A DNA stretch of 64,000 nucleotides, taken from NCBI RefSeq assembly GCF_900110835.1, contig NZ_FOJG01000002.1:2696556-2760555 (forward strand), read 5' to 3'. Both the position numbers and the translations under genes were made by a program. Position 1 is the stretch's first letter. Every line of letters begins with the position of its first letter. Under the pieces are notes generated by a model. It saw only the letters and a list, made by a program, of their open reading frames with translations, was not told the DNA's origin and made no database searches. Shown here piece after piece: positions 61,035 through 64,000 of the stretch. Origin of the DNA: Chitinophaga arvensicola. Lineage in GTDB: Bacteria; Bacteroidota; Bacteroidia; Chitinophagales; Chitinophagaceae.

Positions 61035-62270
61035 ATGACGACCCAGGAAAGCATATTTGAAATCTTTTCAGAAGAGAACCTCGCCGGTGTGGCTTATAAG
61101 AACAAATCCCTCAAGAGATCCATTATTGACCATCTTGACCAGGCGGGCAATACTACCATCACCGACCTCACGGTAGCCCTCAATATCAGTGTACCCAAAA
61201 CGACGAGTCTCATTAATGAACTGGTCACCGACGGCATTGTAAAAGAATATGGCAAGGACGATTCAAAAGGTGGGCGCCGGGCCAGCATGTACGGTCTGGT
61301 GGCTGAATCAGGATTTTTTATAGGGGTAGATATCAAGAACTTCCATGTAAACCTGGGCTTACTGAACTTCAAGAAAGAGCTGGTGAATTCGGAAATGCAT
61401 GTCCCCTTTACCCTGGCCAATACACCTGAATCATTCAAAGACCTGATCCAGGTAATCCTGCACTTTATCAATAATGCACCAGTAGATAAGAAGAAGATCT
61501 TCGCGGCCTGCCTGAATCTTTCCGGGCGTATCAACAGTGAAAAGGGCTATAGCTACAGCTATTTCCACTTCAATGAAGAGCCGCTGAGCCAGATCGTGGA
61601 AAATGCTATCGGTATCAAAACCTTTGTGGAAAACGATTCCAGGGCAATGGCCTACGGCGAGTTCTATAACGGCACCGTACATGATGAGAAGAATGTATTG
61701 TTCCTGAACCTGGATTATGGTATCGGGTTGGGTATTATGATAGACGGAAAGATATACCGGGGTAAGTCGGGCTTCAGTGGCGAGTTTGGCCACATTCCTA
61801 TCTTCTCCAATGAACTGATCTGCCATTGCGGTAAGAAAGGTTGCCTGGAAACAGAAGCCTCCGGGCAGGCGCTGATCCGGCTATTTAAAGAACGTATTGA
61901 GCAGGGACATACTTCCAGCCTGCTGAAAGATAAGAAAATGCCACCCAACCTGCGTGTAGCCGATATCATACAGGCTACCCTGAACGAAGATGTGCTTTGT
62001 ATTGAGCTGATCGCCGAACTGGGTGAAAAAATAGGACGCGGTATTTCGGTGCTCATCAACCTCTTTAACCCGGAACTGGTGATCATAGGCGGTATCCTGG
62101 CTGATACGGGCGACTATATCCGTCTCCCTATCCGCAGCGCCCTGAATAAGTATTCCCTTAGTCTTGTTAACAACGATACTCAGCTGCGCATGTCTAAACT
62201 CCATGAAGAAGCTGGCGTGATCGGCGGTTGCCTGATTGCCCGTCACAATCTCCTTTCTTTTAATAAATAA
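61035..62270 (+). CDS. ROK-family transcriptional repressor
   Basis: This 411-residue protein has an N-terminal winged helix-turn-helix at about residues 27-75 (ITDLTVALNISVPKTTSLIN, then LVTDGIVKEYG). The ROK fold follows, with E-N-D-S at 199-202 (the Asp aligned with the catalytic Asp of ROK kinases), G-E-F-G-H at 249-253 and the zinc motif C-H-C-G-K-K-G-C at 263-270. The phosphate-binding loop that reads D-x-G-x-T in sugar kinases is here D-I-K-N (residues 99-102), so sugar phosphorylation is unlikely. ROK repressors of this shape respond to N-acetylated amino sugars or their phosphates. The gene is divergent from the epimerase operon and shares an AT-rich control region with it. Confidence 0.9.
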   Translation: MTTQESIFEIFSEENLAGVAYKNKSLKRSIIDHLDQAGNTTITDLTVALNISVPKTTSLINELVTDGIVKEYGKDDSKGGRRASMYGLVAESGFFIGVDIKNFHVNLGLLNFKKELVNSEMHVPFTLANTPESFKDLIQVILHFINNAPVDKKKIFAACLNLSGRINSEKGYSYSYFHFNEEPLSQIVENAIGIKTFVENDSRAMAYGEFYNGTVHDEKNVLFLNLDYGIGLGIMIDGKIYRGKSGFSGEFGHIPIFSNELICHCGKKGCLETEASGQALIRLFKERIEQGHTSSLLKDKKMPPNLRVADIIQATLNEDVLCIELIAELGEKIGRGISVLINLFNPELVIIGGILADTGDYIRLPIRSALNKYSLSLVNNDTQLRMSKLHEEAGVIGGCLIARHNLLSFNK

Positions 62271-62285
62271 TTACACCAGCGGCGC

Positions 62286-62328
62286 ATTGTTTTTTAAATA
62301 ATTTTATTAAGTTTGTTTCGATTAATAA
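62286..62328 (+). promoter_or_regulatory. Promoter with overlapping ROK operator in front of the 62362 gene
   Basis: ATTG (62286-62289), an 18-nt spacer and TAAGTTTG (62308-62315) form a good Bacteroidota promoter, with transcription expected to begin near 62322. The 16-mer TAAATAATTTTATTAA (62295-62310) is identical to 60942-60957 and covers the spacer and the first bases of the -7 box. An inverted pair TTATTAA (62304-62310) and TTAATAA (62322-62328) is centred on the promoter. A repressor bound here would block RNA polymerase. Confidence 0.65.
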
Positions 62329-62361
62329 TAATATTAACTATTCATCGCAACAAATTCCCGC

Positions 62362-63561
62362 ATGTTAAAGACGAGTATCACCGCCTTCGGAAGAATAGCC
62401 TTGCTGTCAGGCATCGCCATTACCACCGGCAACTATGCCCATTCCCAGGAGATCAGCCCTGCATTGAATACGATTATTAAGAACACGCCGCAAGGTTATA
62501 CCATGCAGGTACCGGGCCTGCTGAACGAGCAGCTGCCCGCCCTGAATTATCAGAAAATAGTATTGCCTGGCCCGCAGTTCCTGATTTCGGACGACCCGGA
62601 GTATATCCGTGTACCCGAAGGCGTGGCCCTGAGAGAACCTGTGCAACCAGGCTCCGTAAGGCTTTACCTGTATAATGTAAACGGTGTACAGCAACCGGAA
62701 AAGATGGACCGGAAAATTGCCGCCGTCATTAAAAACAACGGCAAACAACCCATGCATATCCGTATGCTGAAGTATTCTTCCCAAAAACCGACGACCAACT
62801 ATTTCTTTGCAGGCAAACAAGGCCTGGCCGACTTCTTCAACTCACAACCGGAAACGGTAGCCAGGGAAATCAAACCCGGCGCCTCGATCTGTCTCGATCC
62901 CAAACAGGATAAAGCCGTCGTGAAATATGATGAACTGGTACACGGCTTCTATGAGTTCATCATAGACCAACCCGGTGAAATCAGCATTGTGCAGACCGAT
63001 CTTAAAACACCTGCCACTGTAGCGGCCAACCGCGTAAAAGGCGCGCTGGACACCAAACAATATGCAGGCGCAGGACGCGGCACCTATGGCATCAGCAACT
63101 ACCGCATTATTGTAAAAGACACGCTCGACACCAAGCAGGGGCTGACACAGATCCTGGTAGCCGATGGTGAAAAAGATCCCTGGGTAATCGGCAAAGAAGC
63201 CATTACCGGTGAACTGAAAAGCCTTGATGGCAACTATGGCATCTTTTATAACATTGAATTATCCTGGAAAAGCACCAACGGCAAAGCCCTGGCACTGGTT
63301 ACCTGGAATCCCCGTGGCGATAACGGACAATGGTGCGGCGGCATGGCCAACACCATGGTGGTGAGCGGCGGCAAATTCAAAGAAGGCGTGATCCAGTTAC
63401 CCAGCAACCAGCTGGTAACCACCAAAGCGCCGGAAGCCATCCTCATCCAGGTGTTTACGCCACCGGCCGACGGCAGCGTACAGAAAGTACACTTCACCTA
63501 CTCACCGCCGGGCGCCTCCTGTTTGCCCACACCGCTGGTACTCGTTCCCATCGATCTGTAA
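62362..63561 (+). CDS. Secreted protein of unknown function in the putative ROK regulon
   Basis: This 399-residue protein has a signal peptide ending near residue 29 (NYAHSQ). The mature part looks beta-rich, with no transmembrane segment and only two or three cysteines. Visible pieces are VPEGVALREPVQPGSVRLYLYN, an LDTKQ segment that occurs twice, and WNPRGDNGQWCGGM near the C-terminus. I recognise no family with confidence. The gene is 91 bp downstream of the ROK stop and has its own promoter overlapped by the shared 16-mer, so it is probably induced together with the epimerase operon. It could be a surface or periplasmic binding protein or an unrecognised enzyme; this is a guess from context. 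Confidence 0.85.
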   Translation: MLKTSITAFGRIALLSGIAITTGNYAHSQEISPALNTIIKNTPQGYTMQVPGLLNEQLPALNYQKIVLPGPQFLISDDPEYIRVPEGVALREPVQPGSVRLYLYNVNGVQQPEKMDRKIAAVIKNNGKQPMHIRMLKYSSQKPTTNYFFAGKQGLADFFNSQPETVAREIKPGASICLDPKQDKAVVKYDELVHGFYEFIIDQPGEISIVQTDLKTPATVAANRVKGALDTKQYAGAGRGTYGISNYRIIVKDTLDTKQGLTQILVADGEKDPWVIGKEAITGELKSLDGNYGIFYNIELSWKSTNGKALALVTWNPRGDNGQWCGGMANTMVVSGGKFKEGVIQLPSNQLVTTKAPEAILIQVFTPPADGSVQKVHFTYSPPGASCLPTPLVLVPIDL

Positions 63562-63563
63562 AC

Positions 63564-64000
63564 TCAGGACAACGCCTGCATCACCGTTTCTTTATACTGT
63601 CGGCCAATGGGCAGCTCTTCCTCTCCCACCTCCACACTGTTGGCGGTGAAAGATTTGATCTTATCCATGGCGATGATAAAGGAACGGTGAATACGCAGAA
63701 ATTTATCATCAGGGAGTTTTTCTTCCAGATAAGTAATGCGCTGATACGTGATGATATCCTGAGAAGTGGTTTTTACTTTTACGTAGTCTCTCAGACTTTC
63801 GATACAGACGATATCTTTCAGCAATACCTTCACCATTTTCTTATCGGCCCGTAAATAAATAAACGGATCTGTTGCATCGGGCGGCTGGAGCTGAGATGGC
63901 AGGCTAAGCAATGGTTCTTTTAGTGCGTGGTATTTATTGATCGCAGAGAGAAAGCGTTCAAACGCCACCGGCTTTAACAGGTAGTCCAATACCTTTGATC
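63564..64000 (-). CDS. LytTR-type response regulator, N-terminus beyond the window
   Basis: Only the last 145 or so codons are present. The frame is open to base 64000, and the methionine-like start near 63989 is a TTG inside the receiver domain. The visible chain begins with the end of a CheY-like receiver (V-L-D-Y-L-L-K-P-V, with the conserved Lys-Pro). After a linker comes a LytTR DNA-binding domain of about 100 residues, with D-I-V-C-I-E-S-L-R-D-Y-V-K-V, K-F-L-R-I-H-R-S-F-I-I and a closing LPIGRQYKE. Such proteins partner with a LytS-like histidine kinase that should lie to the right. The gene is convergent with 62362-63561, with only 2 bp between stops. Confidence 0.93.
   Translation of the reverse strand, partial: SKVLDYLLKPVAFERFLSAINKYHALKEPLLSLPSQLQPPDATDPFIYLRADKKMVKVLLKDIVCIESLRDYVKVKTTSQDIITYQRITYLEEKLPDDKFLRIHRSFIIAMDKIKSFTANSVEVGEEELPIGRQYKETVMQALS

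Noticed and set aside
61035..62270. ROK protein as an N-acetyl sugar kinase
   Set aside because: It has an N-terminal helix-turn-helix and lacks the D-x-G-x-T phosphate loop (D-I-K-N instead), so it reads as a repressor.

Overview
The window looks like chromosome of a Bacteroidota bacterium, most likely a Chitinophaga-type member of the Chitinophagaceae. The reasons are three SusC/SusD pairs, an ECF sigma/FecR switch, a type IX secretion C-terminal sorting domain, Bacteroidota-style promoter elements (TAnnTTTG) and many families found mainly in this phylum (DUF4434, DUF5009, DUF5018, DUF4974). No rRNA, tRNA, insertion sequence, prophage or CRISPR array was seen.

Layout, left to right. (1) 1-7754, minus: a giant secreted DUF11-repeat protein that runs off the left edge. 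(2) 8152-9400: a DUF92 membrane protein and a DUF5946 protein. (3) 9464-19406, minus: an ECF sigma factor, FecR anti-sigma, an STN-domain SusC, SusD and two TlpA-like thioredoxin proteins, which together form a classic trans-envelope signalling and uptake operon. (4) 19452-20198: an exported metallo-beta-lactamase-fold hydrolase. (5) 20310-26299, minus: SusC, SusD and a type I sulfatase. (6) 26468-39463, minus: a 4331-residue adhesin with 32 DUF11 repeats and a type B T9SS sorting domain. (7) 39764-45888: a secreted unknown protein, an exported formylglycine-generating-enzyme-like protein, a GH110-like beta-helix protein, an amidohydrolase and an atypical Nramp transporter. (8) 45992-60875, minus: a tightly packed ten-gene polysaccharide utilisation operon headed by an N-acylglucosamine 2-epimerase. 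(9) 61035-63561, plus: a ROK repressor and a secreted unknown protein. (10) 63564-64000, minus: the end of a LytTR response regulator.

The best-supported new story is regulatory and metabolic. The ROK repressor is transcribed away from the epimerase-SusCD-DUF5018-glycosidase-DUF5009-SGNH-symporter-SGNH-DUF4434 operon. An identical AT-rich 16-mer occurs in the divergent intergenic region and again over a candidate promoter in front of the unknown secreted protein at 62362. This predicts one ROK regulon for an N-acylated amino sugar, in which a membrane acetyltransferase, two esterase paralogues, a symporter and an epimerase cooperate.

The most striking structural story is the pair of giant adhesins. 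Their repeats keep a Lys-Asp-Asn triad at fixed positions, as would be needed for internal isopeptide bonds. The 4331-residue protein also has a 12-repeat super-period, visible as two six-repeat blocks of 769 and 768 codons. All function calls rest on reading the sequence by eye; no database search was run.
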